Assembly: GCF_014203095.1 (NCBI RefSeq)
Contig: NZ_JACHIG010000004.1
Location: 186,001-250,000 of the forward strand
From: Prosthecobacter vanneervenii
Lineage (GTDB): Bacteria; Verrucomicrobiota; Verrucomicrobiia; Verrucomicrobiales; Verrucomicrobiaceae
Direction of reading: 5' to 3'
DNA: 64,000 nucleotides
The notes below the pieces were generated by a model, which was not told the DNA's origin, did no database searches, and was given only the letters and a program-made list of their open reading frames with translations. Positions 52,803-62,083 of the stretch are shown piece by piece. The position numbers and the translations under genes are program-made. Positions within the stretch are counted from its first letter, which is position 1. Each line of letters opens with the position of its first letter.

Positions 52803-53189
52803 TTCATCCGCAAAAACGGGCTTCTTCCAGATCGGCACGCTGGTTTTGATCTCCTTGAGGTACCAGCGGCAGAGGTCAAAGGACTCGGCGCTGTGCTTGG
52901 TGGCCACGCGGATGACGATGCTGGGCTGCTCTGCGGCCACGAAGCCGAGGCGATGTTGGATGAAAACGCGGTGTGGGCCGTGCTCGCTCTGGCCGCGGTC
53001 GATCAGCTCCTGCAGCATCTTTTCCGCCATCGGAAGGTAGGCGCTGTAGTCGATGCCCGTGATGGCCCGTCCGTCCTCCATGCCGCGCACAACGCCGAGA
53101 AACTGCGTCTCTGCTCCCTCGCCCGGCTGGAACTCGGCGGGTGTGTTGGGGATGGGATCGTTGCTGAGGATGAAACTGGCAGGAGGCAT
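52788..53189 (-). CDS. moaE: molybdopterin synthase catalytic subunit
   Basis: 133 residues. Makes molybdopterin from precursor Z together with MoaD in molybdenum cofactor synthesis. Landmarks: GAETQFLGVVRGMEDGRAITG, a Lys-containing helix YLPMAEKMLQELI, HRLGFVAAEQPSIVI and the C-terminal WYLKEIKTSVPIWKKPVF with the conserved active-site Lys. No other moa gene is near. The 3' end is convergent with, and overlaps by 15 bases, the ParE-type toxin. Confidence 0.93.
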   Translation of the reverse strand: MPPASFILSNDPIPNTPAEFQPGEGAETQFLGVVRGMEDGRAITGIDYSAYLPMAEKMLQELIDRGQSEHGPHRVFIQHRLGFVAAEQPSIVIRVATKHSAESFDLCRWYLKEIKTSVPIWKKPVFADESQIG

Positions 53190-53396
53190 GAAGTGAGGGG
53201 CAAAGAACTACCACAGAGTTCCTGATTTTGAACGCGAATAAACACGAATGGCGGTGGCCTGTGCTGCATTCGTGCGCATTCAGGTGGGCAATTTGGGGCT
53301 GAATCTGCCTGGCGAGATTTTCACAAATAATGGCCGATTTATCATAAAACTTGTCCGCTGGGTTCGGTCTCTGTTAGCGTTTGTTTCACTCCAACC

Positions 53397-56300
53397 ATGA
53401 AACGTCTGCTCTTCCTCCTCCTCGCCGCCCAGCTCCATGCGGAGACCCAGATCACCTGGAAGCGCCAGCAATTGCATGGCGACTTTTATTCCGAGGGCGC
53501 GGCGATCGGTGACATCAATGGCGATGGCAAGGCGGACGTGGTGGCCGGGCCGTTTTGGTGGGAGGGGCCGGCGTTTGAGAAAAAGCACGCCTACTACGAG
53601 CCGAAGATTTTCAGCATCAATGGCTACTCGGACAACTTCTTTGCCTACGTGCATGATTTCAATGCGGACCAGAAGAATGACATCCTCATCCTCGGCTTTC
53701 CCGGCAAAGAGGCGCGGCTGTACCTGAACCCCGGCACGCACGATGACAAGCCCTGGCCCATGCACATCGTGGCGGATGTGGTGGACAATGAATCGCCGGT
53801 TTTCACCGACATCACGGGCGATGGCAAACCGGAGATCGTGTGCAGCACGGGCGGCAAATTCGGCTGGTTCGCGTCAAACTGGGAAAAGCCGACGGAGAAG
53901 TGGCCCTTTGTGGCGGTGACAGAGGATGTGAAGGTGGCCAAGTTTACCCATGGGCTCGGAGTGGGTGATGTGAATGGCGATGGCAAGATGGACCTGCTGG
54001 AGGCGCGGCGGTGGTGGGAGAACAAACCCGGCAGTGCGACTTGGGAGCAGCACAACTTCGCCGCCGGCGTGGGCGGCGGGGCGCAGATGTTTGCATATGA
54101 CTTTGATGGCAACGGCACCAGCGACGTCTTCACCAGCCTGTCGGCGCATCGCTATGGGGTGGCGGTGTTCTTGCAGAACAAGCCCGCTCCGAACCAGCCC
54201 AACTGGCAGCGCATCATGCTGGCCAGCGAGCAGCCGCAGGACAACGACTACGGCATCGTCTTCTCCCAGCCGCATGCGGCGTATCTGGCGGATATGGATG
54301 GCGATGGGATCAAGGACATCGTCACTGGCAAGCGCTACTGGGCGCACAATGGGCACGACCCCGATGAAAGCGGGCATCGTGTCATTTACTGGTATCAAAC
54401 GAAGCGCGATGGGAAGGGCGGCGTGGATTTTGTGCCACACCTTGTGGATGCCGAGAGTGGCGTGGGTGTGGATGTTCAGGTGGGCGATGTGAATGGCGAC
54501 AAGCTGCCAGACATCGTGGTGGCCAATAAAGCGGGCGTTTTCATCCTCATGCAGGAGCGCAAAGAGACGACGGCGGACGTTACGCCGAAGAAGATGTACG
54601 GGGCGGGGCTGATGGCGCAGAAGGATTATGCGCATGGCACACGCGTCAGCGGGGAGCGCCTGCGTCCCGCAGGCAGTCTTTCGCGTCCCGCGGAAGACCG
54701 TCCCAAGGCGGACGCAAACACACCAGTAGGCGCAGGGGATAGAACGGCATCCGGCGGGACGCCAGATGCAGCACGCGAGACGCGTGCGCTCCCTCACGCG
54801 CTTGATCTCATGCAGCTTCCTGGCGGGTTTAAGGCGGAGCTGATTGCCGCAGAGCCGGATCTTGTGCAGCCCATCGCCTTCACGTTTGATGAGCGCGGCC
54901 GCATTTGGGTGGTGGAGGGAAACAGCTATCCGAAACCACGTGAAGTGGGTGCAGGGCAGGACCGCATCAAGATTCTTGAAGACAAAGATGGAGACGGTGT
55001 CTTTGAGACGAAGAAGATTTTCTGCGAAGGGCTGAATCTTGTGAGCGGGATCGAGCTGGGCTTTGGCGGGGTGTGGGTGGGGGCTGCCCCGTATTTCATA
55101 TTCATCCCGCGCGATGGCGACAAGCCGCTACCGCTGGGTAGTAACCGGGCTATTCCTGGCGCGCCAGATGGGGGCAAGAATGCCCCCGCTACGCAGGTCC
55201 CAGGCCTTAACTTCACCGCCTACGCCCTGCTGGATGGCTGGGGCAGCCAGGATACGCACGAGACGCTTAACAGTTTCATCTGGGGCCCCGACGGCTGGCT
55301 TTACGGCTGCCATGGTGTCTTCACCCACAGCAAGGTCGGCAAGCCAGGCGCGCCCGATGCTGAGCGCAAGCCCATCAACGCCGGTATCTGGCGTTACCAC
55401 CCGACGCGGCACGCGTTTGAAATCTTTGCCGAAGGCACAAGCAATCCGTGGGGGCTGGACTACGACCAGTACGGCGAGTTCTTCGTGACCGCCTGCGTCA
55501 TCCCGCATCTCTACCACATCGTGCCAGGCGGGCGCTACCAGCGCCAGGCGGGTCAGCACTTCAATCCCTACACGTATGAAGACATCAAGACCATCGCCGA
55601 CCATGCGCACTACGCGGGCAGTGCGCGCCCTGATGTGACCTTCGACAAAAACACCGGCGCCGGCATCATGAATGACGACACCAATGCGCTCGGTGGCGGG
55701 CATGCGCATTGCGGTCTGGCCATCTATCAGAGCAGCCTCTTCCCACCGACGTATCGCAATCAGCTCATCTTTGGCAATCTGCACGGGCATCGGCTGGTTA
55801 CCAACTACACTGACCCGCACGCGAGCAGCTATATCGGTAAGCACGGCAGCGACTTCATGCGCGCGAATGACATGCACTTCATTCCCGTGACGCAGAAGGT
55901 GGGGCCGGATGGTGCGCTGTATGTGAGCGACTGGAGCGACCAGCAGATCTGCCACCGAGGAAGCAACGCGGTGGAAAACTGGGACCGTAGCAACGGGCGT
56001 ATTTATCGCATCAGCTACGACGGCTGGAAGCCGTGGAGGGGGGATCTGGCGAAGGAGAGTGATGAAGAGCTGGCGAAGCTGGCGGTCCAGACGGAAAACG
56101 AGTGGGAGTCGCGCATGGCGAGGAGGGTGCTGATGGAGCAGCGGAAGAAGAACAATGCAATCGAGCCAGTAAGTAAACTTGCGATGGATCTACTGAAAGA
56201 TGCAAAAAAACCAGTCGCATCATTGCGGGGACTTTGGTTGTTAGCCGCAGGATACGTCCCATCTCAGACACCAATCCAGTTCCGAACCCTTGATCTCTAT

Positions 56301-58307
56301 TTCCATTCAGATGAGCGAGTCAGAATGTGGGCTTGGAGGCTGCTGTCCAACGAGGAGTGGATGTTTAATGAAACTCTCGGTTATCTTATTGAAAACGGTC
56401 GTAACGCACCGAAAGAGCGCAGCAAGCTTTATGGGCGGGAAAATGTCCCTTCCTTGTCAGATGCGCTAATGAAGGAGACATCAGTGCTTGTCCGACGTGG
56501 TGCCGCATCCTGTCTGCAACGGATTTCTTATTTGCCGGATCGAGCCCCCCTCGCCAGTTCTCTGCTATCCCACGGCGAAGACAAGGACGATCCCATGATC
56601 CCGCTGCTGATCTGGTATGGCATCGAGCCGATGGTTGGTGCTGATCCGAAGGTGGGGCTGGAGCTGGCGGCGGTGTCGAAGTTGCCGAAGGTGACGGAGT
56701 TTATTTATCGTCGTTTGTCGTCGGATGATGCGGGGCGGGCTTCGGTGCTCTCTGAGCTCACGAAAGAGCCGGATGCGGCGAAGCGCGAGGCGACGCTGGG
56801 AATGATCCTGAGTAGTGCGCGGGGTGCGGGCAAGCTGAGCATGCCAGCGGACTGGCCGGCGACTGCGGCGAAGCTCAAGACGGGTGCTTCCGGGGCCGTG
56901 GAAAAGATGGTCGCCGAACTGAGCGCGTTGTTTGGTGATGCGGGGGCGCTGGAAAGCTTCCGCGGACAGCTCGGGTCTGCTACGCTGGACACGCCTGCAC
57001 GTGAGAAGGCGCTGGCTGTGCTGCTGCAGTCTCAGGACACAGCGACGGCGAAGCTCCTGCAGCATATCGTTTCTGACCAAGGCACTCCCGCCTCGCTCAG
57101 GCGCAAGGGCATCCAGGCGCTGGCCTCGCTCAAAGATGCGGGCACGCCGAAGGTGCTGGGGGCGCTGCTGCCGAAGCTCTCTGCGAATGAGCTGCCGGAT
57201 GCGGTCAACACGCTGGCTTCGACGAAAGAGGGCTCCAAAGAGCTGCTCAAAGCCGTGGAGGCCAAGACAGTGCCTGCTACGGCACTTTCTCCCTTCCTTG
57301 TGCGCCAGCTCACCGCTTTTGACGACAAGGAGATCAACGGCCTCATCAAATCCGCCTGGGGCGATGTGAATGCGCCGAAGGCGAACTTGGGCGAGCGGAC
57401 GAAGAAGTACCGCGAGATGCTCACGCCTGCGGCTGTTGCGAAGGGCGATCTGGAGAAAGGCAAGATGCTCTTCACCATGACCTGCGGCCAGTGCCACAAG
57501 CTCTTTGGCCAGGGGCAGAACGTGGGCCCGGACATCACGGGCAGCAATCGCGCGGATTTGAACTACCTGCTCGAAAACGTGCTGGATCCGAATGCGGTGA
57601 TCGGCAAGGCCTACCAGCTCAACCTCTTCACCATGAAGGACGGGCGTGTGATGAGCGGTGTCATCAAGGAGGAAACGCCAGCCACCGTGCGCATCGCCAT
57701 GATGGGTGGCGTGGAATTTACGCTGCCGCAGCCGGACATCGCCAAGCGTGAGGTGTCGAAGCTGAGCACGATGCCGGAAGGATTGTTCGATGCTCTGAAG
57801 CCGGAGCAGGTGATTGATCTGGTGAAGTATCTGCAGAGCGGGGCTTCCGGACCGGCCAAAGGCGCGACGACAATCCCCGGAGCGATTGAGGGTGAGGGGC
57901 TGAAGGTACTGAACAAAACCGGCGGCAATGCGAAACCGCAGGGGATGGGCGGCTTTGGCAGCGAGTGGAGCGGGGCTTCGCAGCTCTGGTGGACCGGTGG
58001 CAAGCCGGGGCAGAAGCTGACGCTGGCGCTGCCGGTGCCGGAGAAGGGAAAATACAATCTCAAAGCGGCGCTGACGATGGCACGCGACTACGGCATCATC
58101 GATGTCTCACTTGATGACAAACCCGTGGCCAGCGCCTGGGACGGCTACAACGGCCCCAAGGTCATTCACAGTGACGAGCTCGACTGGGGCACGCATGAAC
58201 TCAGCGCGGGCGAGCATCAGCTTTCCATCACGATCACCGGCAAGCACGCCGATGCGGTGCCGGGCTACATGGTGGGGCTGGATTATGTGAGGCTGGAGAA
58301 GAAGTGA
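53397..58307 (+). CDS. giant PVC dehydrogenase/haem-binding protein with FG-GAP domain
   Basis: 1636-residue exported protein. Order: signal peptide (to about 16); an FG-GAP/VCBS seven-bladed propeller (20-400; DINGDGKADVVAG, DVNGDGKMDLLEA, DMDGDGIKDIVTG); a repeat-derived linker (about 418-465); a PVC-type dehydrogenase propeller (470-900; DLVQPIAFTFDERGRIWVVEG, WGPDGWLYGCHGVF, SDWSDQQICHRG); HEAT-like repeats (900-1330); haem motif CGQCH at 1363-1367 with NVGPDITGSNR; a C-terminal CBM-like domain (about 1500-1636). Likely a periplasmic carbohydrate-binding oxidoreductase. A second insertion (about residues 580-604) is absent from the paralogue at 58844-61897. Confidence 0.93.
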   Translation: MKRLLFLLLAAQLHAETQITWKRQQLHGDFYSEGAAIGDINGDGKADVVAGPFWWEGPAFEKKHAYYEPKIFSINGYSDNFFAYVHDFNADQKNDILILGFPGKEARLYLNPGTHDDKPWPMHIVADVVDNESPVFTDITGDGKPEIVCSTGGKFGWFASNWEKPTEKWPFVAVTEDVKVAKFTHGLGVGDVNGDGKMDLLEARRWWENKPGSATWEQHNFAAGVGGGAQMFAYDFDGNGTSDVFTSLSAHRYGVAVFLQNKPAPNQPNWQRIMLASEQPQDNDYGIVFSQPHAAYLADMDGDGIKDIVTGKRYWAHNGHDPDESGHRVIYWYQTKRDGKGGVDFVPHLVDAESGVGVDVQVGDVNGDKLPDIVVANKAGVFILMQERKETTADVTPKKMYGAGLMAQKDYAHGTRVSGERLRPAGSLSRPAEDRPKADANTPVGAGDRTASGGTPDAARETRALPHALDLMQLPGGFKAELIAAEPDLVQPIAFTFDERGRIWVVEGNSYPKPREVGAGQDRIKILEDKDGDGVFETKKIFCEGLNLVSGIELGFGGVWVGAAPYFIFIPRDGDKPLPLGSNRAIPGAPDGGKNAPATQVPGLNFTAYALLDGWGSQDTHETLNSFIWGPDGWLYGCHGVFTHSKVGKPGAPDAERKPINAGIWRYHPTRHAFEIFAEGTSNPWGLDYDQYGEFFVTACVIPHLYHIVPGGRYQRQAGQHFNPYTYEDIKTIADHAHYAGSARPDVTFDKNTGAGIMNDDTNALGGGHAHCGLAIYQSSLFPPTYRNQLIFGNLHGHRLVTNYTDPHASSYIGKHGSDFMRANDMHFIPVTQKVGPDGALYVSDWSDQQICHRGSNAVENWDRSNGRIYRISYDGWKPWRGDLAKESDEELAKLAVQTENEWESRMARRVLMEQRKKNNAIEPVSKLAMDLLKDAKKPVASLRGLWLLAAGYVPSQTPIQFRTLDLYFHSDERVRMWAWRLLSNEEWMFNETLGYLIENGRNAPKERSKLYGRENVPSLSDALMKETSVLVRRGAASCLQRISYLPDRAPLASSLLSHGEDKDDPMIPLLIWYGIEPMVGADPKVGLELAAVSKLPKVTEFIYRRLSSDDAGRASVLSELTKEPDAAKREATLGMILSSARGAGKLSMPADWPATAAKLKTGASGAVEKMVAELSALFGDAGALESFRGQLGSATLDTPAREKALAVLLQSQDTATAKLLQHIVSDQGTPASLRRKGIQALASLKDAGTPKVLGALLPKLSANELPDAVNTLASTKEGSKELLKAVEAKTVPATALSPFLVRQLTAFDDKEINGLIKSAWGDVNAPKANLGERTKKYREMLTPAAVAKGDLEKGKMLFTMTCGQCHKLFGQGQNVGPDITGSNRADLNYLLENVLDPNAVIGKAYQLNLFTMKDGRVMSGVIKEETPATVRIAMMGGVEFTLPQPDIAKREVSKLSTMPEGLFDALKPEQVIDLVKYLQSGASGPAKGATTIPGAIEGEGLKVLNKTGGNAKPQGMGGFGSEWSGASQLWWTGGKPGQKLTLALPVPEKGKYNLKAALTMARDYGIIDVSLDDKPVASAWDGYNGPKVIHSDELDWGTHELSAGEHQLSITITGKHADAVPGYMVGLDYVRLEKK
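54646..54793. repeat. palindromic cassette inside the haem-protein gene
   Basis: Four consecutive stem-loops in about 150 bp: GCCTGC/GCAGGC (54658-54663, 54669-54674); GTCTTTCGC/GCGGAAGAC (54676-54684, 54690-54698; 9 bp with one G-T pair); a nested GCATC.GGCG/CGCC.GATGC stem (54747-54769); and a perfect GCACGCG/CGCGTGC stem (54771-54787). Two of the loops read GTCCC. GGGAGCGC (54652-54659) and GCGCTCCC (54786-54793) bracket the whole. The frame stays open, so it encodes an unrelated linker. Confidence 0.8.
55156..55187. repeat. second palindromic insertion inside the haem-protein gene
   Basis: A perfect 12-bp palindrome CTGGCGCGCCAG (55156-55167) lies 2 bp before a GGGGGC/GCCCCC hairpin with loop AAGAAT (55170-55187). 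Translated, this region gives extra residues between the DGDKP and LLDGWGSQDTHE segments that the neighbouring paralogue lacks. Confidence 0.7.
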
Positions 58308-58347
58308 ACGCTCGACATCGCGGAGTGCGGATTTACGGTTCCGCTTC

Positions 58348-58731
58348 ATGGACGCAATTGGCGACATTTTCTCTACCTTGGCTGAAGCAGTGGTGGAACT
58401 GGTGATCCGGCTTTTGCAGCTGCTGTTCTATGTGGTGGAGAATGTCGTTTATGGTGTGCTCTGGCTTTTCCGGTGTTCGAAGTTCGCCGGGCCTAGGCGC
58501 AAGAGAAAGCTGCCCGAAGAGACACGATATCTGATTCGGAGCTGCTTGCACTCGACGCTGGCTTTGGGGCTGCTGTCACTGGGTATCTATTTTGTGTGGC
58601 CGAAAAAGCCTGTGCGGCCAGAGCCATCTGATCCTTCACCACCGTCAACGAAAGTCGAGAAGGTGGGGAAGGCGATCGAAAAAGCCCAATGGATCAAAGA
58701 AGCGCTGCTGCCGCCGAAGACTCAGCCATGA
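58348..58731 (+). CDS. small membrane protein, unknown
   Basis: 127 residues with two hydrophobic segments (about 10-40, LAEAVVELVIRLLQLLFYVVENVVYGVLWLF, and about 70-88, STLALGLLSLGIYFVW), a basic loop between (PRRKRKLPEET) and a Lys/Pro-rich tail. No family. Its TGA overlaps the ATG of a 29-residue remnant (ATGA at 58728-58731). It follows the haem protein by 40 bp and may belong to its transcript. Confidence 0.65.
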   Translation: MDAIGDIFSTLAEAVVELVIRLLQLLFYVVENVVYGVLWLFRCSKFAGPRRKRKLPEETRYLIRSCLHSTLALGLLSLGIYFVWPKKPVRPEPSDPSPPSTKVEKVGKAIEKAQWIKEALLPPKTQP

Positions 58732-58817
58732 AAGACCTCCAATCCACCCGCGCCATGTGGCTCAAAGGCTGGTTGTTTTTGTTCATCGGCCTCATATCGC
58801 CGTCAGCCGGTGTTTAA
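58728..58817 (+). pseudogene. 29-codon truncated membrane-protein gene (possible)
   Basis: Starts in an ATGA overlap with the upstream gene and runs 29 codons to TAA: a charged N-terminus (MKDLQSTRAMWLKGW) then a hydrophobic run (LFLFIGLIS) that stops abruptly after PSAGV. The beginning resembles the N-terminus of small verrucomicrobial membrane proteins, but a full transmembrane helix is not completed. Either a genuine mini-protein or a remnant. Confidence 0.4.
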
Positions 58818-58843
58818 AGGTTGCTCCGCTATGACATTATTCT

Positions 58844-61800
58844 CTACTTCTTCATCAGATAGGCAAAGAAGTCCTTCAGGTCCGCGTCACTCATGCCGGT
58901 GGTGAGGCCTTCGGGCATGAGGGAGATGGGGGAGGCTTCGAGCTTCTCGATGTCGGCCTGCTTGAAGGCGGTCTTGTTGCCGGCCATGTCCTTGAGGACG
59001 ATGCCGCTGGCGTCCTGCGCGTCCATGAGTCCGGTGAGGATCTGGCCTCCTTTCGTTTTCACGATGTAGGCGCCGAAGCCTTCGCGGATTTCCATGCTGG
59101 GCATGAAGAGGTTGTCCAGCCAGAAGTCGGCGTTGGTGCGGTCGTAGCCGGTGAGGTCGGGTCCGATCTTGCCGCCTTCGCCAAAGAGGGTGTGACAGAT
59201 GGCGCAGCGGCCCATGAACTGGATCTTGCCCTTGGCTGGATCTCCCAGGCCGGTCTTGACCACCGCCTTGATGCGCTCGGATTCCTTCTTCTTCTCCGGT
59301 GTGGGGCCGGTGGCCAGCAGGCCCTTCCAGTGCTTGTCGATGGCGGCGTCGATCTCGGGATCTTTGTGCAGGCTGAGCTGGCGCACGATGTCCACGGTGA
59401 ACTGCTTGGCAGGAATCTTCCACTCATTCACAAAGCTGACGAGAATCTGCGCCCACTCCTTGCGGCCCGCCATCACACGCAGGGCGTCCTCGCGCAGCGC
59501 CTTGTCTCCGGCGATCTGGCCTTCCCAGCCCAGCAGCAGCGCCTCGGGGATGCGCTTGTCATCAAACTTGGCTGCTGCCTGCAGGATGCCGCGCTTGAGG
59601 CCCGGCGGGTTCGTGGCTTTCAGGATGTTCACCATCGGCATTACCGCCTCCTGCTTGCCGAGCTCTGCCAGCGTTTTGGCGATGGCGATGCGGGCCGTGT
59701 TGCTGGCCTTCTTGTCTTCGAGAAGTTTCAACGCGCTCTTCAGTGCATCTGCATTGCCGCTGCGAAGCGCCAGGGTGAGATCGCCACCGCTCTGCTTGGC
59801 TATGTAATCATTGAGCGCCTTCGTCAGCGCCTCGGGCAGCTTCGGCATCTCCGCCCCTTCAAAGGCGGAGGCGATGCCGGCGATGAACTTGCCGCGCAGC
59901 GCTTCATCATTCGTCATGGCCAGCAGGTCCGCGCAGGACTGCAGGTTTTCCTCGCCGCCGGCCAGGGCGTAGCGTTTAGCGAGCTTCTCGGCGAGGTGGT
60001 CGCGGAAGAGGGTGGTCTTGAGGAAGGCGGTGTCGCTCTTGAGGAAAGCGAAGACGGCGGCGCGTTCTTTTTCCGCTTTCGATTCAAGCGCCCACCACGC
60101 GAGGAGGGGCAGGTGGCCGCTGATGTCTTCCGCATCGCCGGCCCAGAGGAGGGGCAGGGCGGTAGATGCTTTCAATTTTTTCGCGGATGCCAGAATCTGG
60201 GCGCGGACTTCAATGTTCGTCTCGCTTTTTGCACGTGGAATCAGGCTTCCTTCGACCCATGAAGACCGGCGTTCACCGATTAGTTTGACGATCCATCTCC
60301 GCACATAAGCATCTTGATGTTCAAGCAAATTGTAAATGATGGGATCACCCTGGAAGGGTTCTCCTGTCTTATGTTGTGAGATCAAATCAATTGACCAAAG
60401 TGCCTCGAGTGCATGAGGGTTGTTATGTTCGGTGAGCATTTTCATCAGCTGCGGGTACAACTGATCTAACTCTCGCCACCCAATCTCCAATACCGCCTGC
60501 TTCCGGAACCACTCGTTCGGATGGCTCAAATAGCCGAGCAGTTCATCCGGTGTCGCCTTGCTCAGATCAAAGGGCTTCAGCTTTGGCACTCCGGCGGCAG
60601 GGCGTACGCGGTAGATACGGCCGCTCGTTTTGTGCCAGTCGTCGATGGGGCTCACGTGGCTGAGGCGGGTGTCATACCAGTCGGCCATGTAGAAGCCGCC
60701 ATCGGGGCCCACGCCGGCCCACACGGGGCGGAACCAGCGGTCAGGGGTGCTGAGCAGGTTTTCCTCGTCCTTGGTGCGGAAGGTGGAGCCTTCCGGGATT
60801 CGCTCGCTCACATACACGAGGTTTTGCAACGCGTTCGGGGCGATGATCTTGCCCTCATAGGCGCTGCCCAGCAGCCCGCCCTCATACACGGTGAAGGCCT
60901 GCGGGAAGCGTTTATTATCACCTTGATGGTTCATGTGCTCAAACCAGCCGAAGGCATACGGATTGGTCAGAGGGCCGTGCTTGCCCCAGCCTTTGATGCC
61001 GTAGCTGCCCTGCTCGTAGTGCATGCCGCGGCTGGCTCCGTTGGTGCCGGAGAAGAGGCGACCCTTGCTGTCGATGTCCAGGCTGAAGGTGTTGCCGCCG
61101 CCCTCGGCGTAGATTTCAAAAGTCTTCTTGATGGGGTGGTAGCGCCAGATGCACTGCCCCTCCCATTTCACATTCTTGGTGTTGGCGCTGCTGACATTGC
61201 CGGTGGTGGTGCTGCCGTTGGCACCGTAGAGCCAGCCGTCCATGCCCCACTGCAGGTTTGTGGCCACGCTGTGGGTGTCCTCCAGGCCAAAGCCGCTCAG
61301 CTCCACCTCGGGCGTGTCAGAGTCAGGCTTGGCGTCAAAGTCAGCATCCGCATAACTGAGCAGGTAGGGTGGGTTCAGCACCCAGATGCGGCCCATGCCA
61401 TGCAGCGCCGCGCTGGCGATGTTGAGGCCAGTGATGACGTCCTCATGCTTGTCAAAGAAGCCGTCGCCGTCTGTATCTTCAAAGACGGTGATCTTGTCCG
61501 CGCCCTTTTCGCCACGAGGCGGGGGGAGGGGGACTTTGTCAAACTTGGCGCGCAGGTGCTGGTCGTAGCTGATGATCTTGAGCCCGGCGGGAAACTGGTA
61601 CTGGCGGTACTGTACCACCCACATGCGGCCTTTGGAGTCCCAGCTGGCATACAGCGGCTGCTCCACCACCGGCTCGGCGGCCATGAGATCGATCGCCACG
61701 TCGCTGCGCGTTTTGAATTTCTTCAGTGCCTCTTCCGGGGGCGTGGGCGGGGTGTCGTCGCGCATCACCCCGCGTCCAGCGCGGGTCTCCATGATCTTCT

Positions 61801-61897
61801 TCACCGCCTCATTGCCAGCCACGGCGTCCGGTTTGACGTTGGGGTCGGCGGCGAGCGCGGAACTGCCTAGCAGGAGGAGGAAAAGACGCGTGTTCAT
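58844..61897 (-). CDS. PVC-type dehydrogenase/haem-binding protein
   Basis: 1017-residue exported paralogue of the upstream giant protein but without its FG-GAP and CBM parts: signal peptide (about 1-17), dehydrogenase propeller (60-450; VVEQPLYASWDSKGRMWVVQYRQYQFP, LQWGMDGWLYGANGS, MADWYDTRLSHVSP), HEAT-like repeats (450-870), haem motif CAICH at 898-902, then the family ending MPEGLTTGMSDADLKDFFAYL. Likely a periplasmic oxidoreductase with haem c. It is convergent with the preceding genes. Bases 60241-60480 (about residues 473-552) are clearly AT-richer than the rest. Confidence 0.93.
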   Translation of the reverse strand: MNTRLFLLLLGSSALAADPNVKPDAVAGNEAVKKIMETRAGRGVMRDDTPPTPPEEALKKFKTRSDVAIDLMAAEPVVEQPLYASWDSKGRMWVVQYRQYQFPAGLKIISYDQHLRAKFDKVPLPPPRGEKGADKITVFEDTDGDGFFDKHEDVITGLNIASAALHGMGRIWVLNPPYLLSYADADFDAKPDSDTPEVELSGFGLEDTHSVATNLQWGMDGWLYGANGSTTTGNVSSANTKNVKWEGQCIWRYHPIKKTFEIYAEGGGNTFSLDIDSKGRLFSGTNGASRGMHYEQGSYGIKGWGKHGPLTNPYAFGWFEHMNHQGDNKRFPQAFTVYEGGLLGSAYEGKIIAPNALQNLVYVSERIPEGSTFRTKDEENLLSTPDRWFRPVWAGVGPDGGFYMADWYDTRLSHVSPIDDWHKTSGRIYRVRPAAGVPKLKPFDLSKATPDELLGYLSHPNEWFRKQAVLEIGWRELDQLYPQLMKMLTEHNNPHALEALWSIDLISQHKTGEPFQGDPIIYNLLEHQDAYVRRWIVKLIGERRSSWVEGSLIPRAKSETNIEVRAQILASAKKLKASTALPLLWAGDAEDISGHLPLLAWWALESKAEKERAAVFAFLKSDTAFLKTTLFRDHLAEKLAKRYALAGGEENLQSCADLLAMTNDEALRGKFIAGIASAFEGAEMPKLPEALTKALNDYIAKQSGGDLTLALRSGNADALKSALKLLEDKKASNTARIAIAKTLAELGKQEAVMPMVNILKATNPPGLKRGILQAAAKFDDKRIPEALLLGWEGQIAGDKALREDALRVMAGRKEWAQILVSFVNEWKIPAKQFTVDIVRQLSLHKDPEIDAAIDKHWKGLLATGPTPEKKKESERIKAVVKTGLGDPAKGKIQFMGRCAICHTLFGEGGKIGPDLTGYDRTNADFWLDNLFMPSMEIREGFGAYIVKTKGGQILTGLMDAQDASGIVLKDMAGNKTAFKQADIEKLEASPISLMPEGLTTGMSDADLKDFFAYLMKK

Positions 61898-62083
61898 GGG
61901 CGGGGTGGATTAACAAACGGAGCGGCGGCGCATTCTTGCCACCTTATCACCGGTTCCGGTATTTTCGTGTGTCGTAGCGGTAGCCGGGGGCGGCCGCCCG
62001 CCATTTTGGGGAACAAAACCTAAATATATTCCAATGTTTATGGTTGTTGCTCCCGTAAAGAGGTGTGCCACAGTACTTCACTG

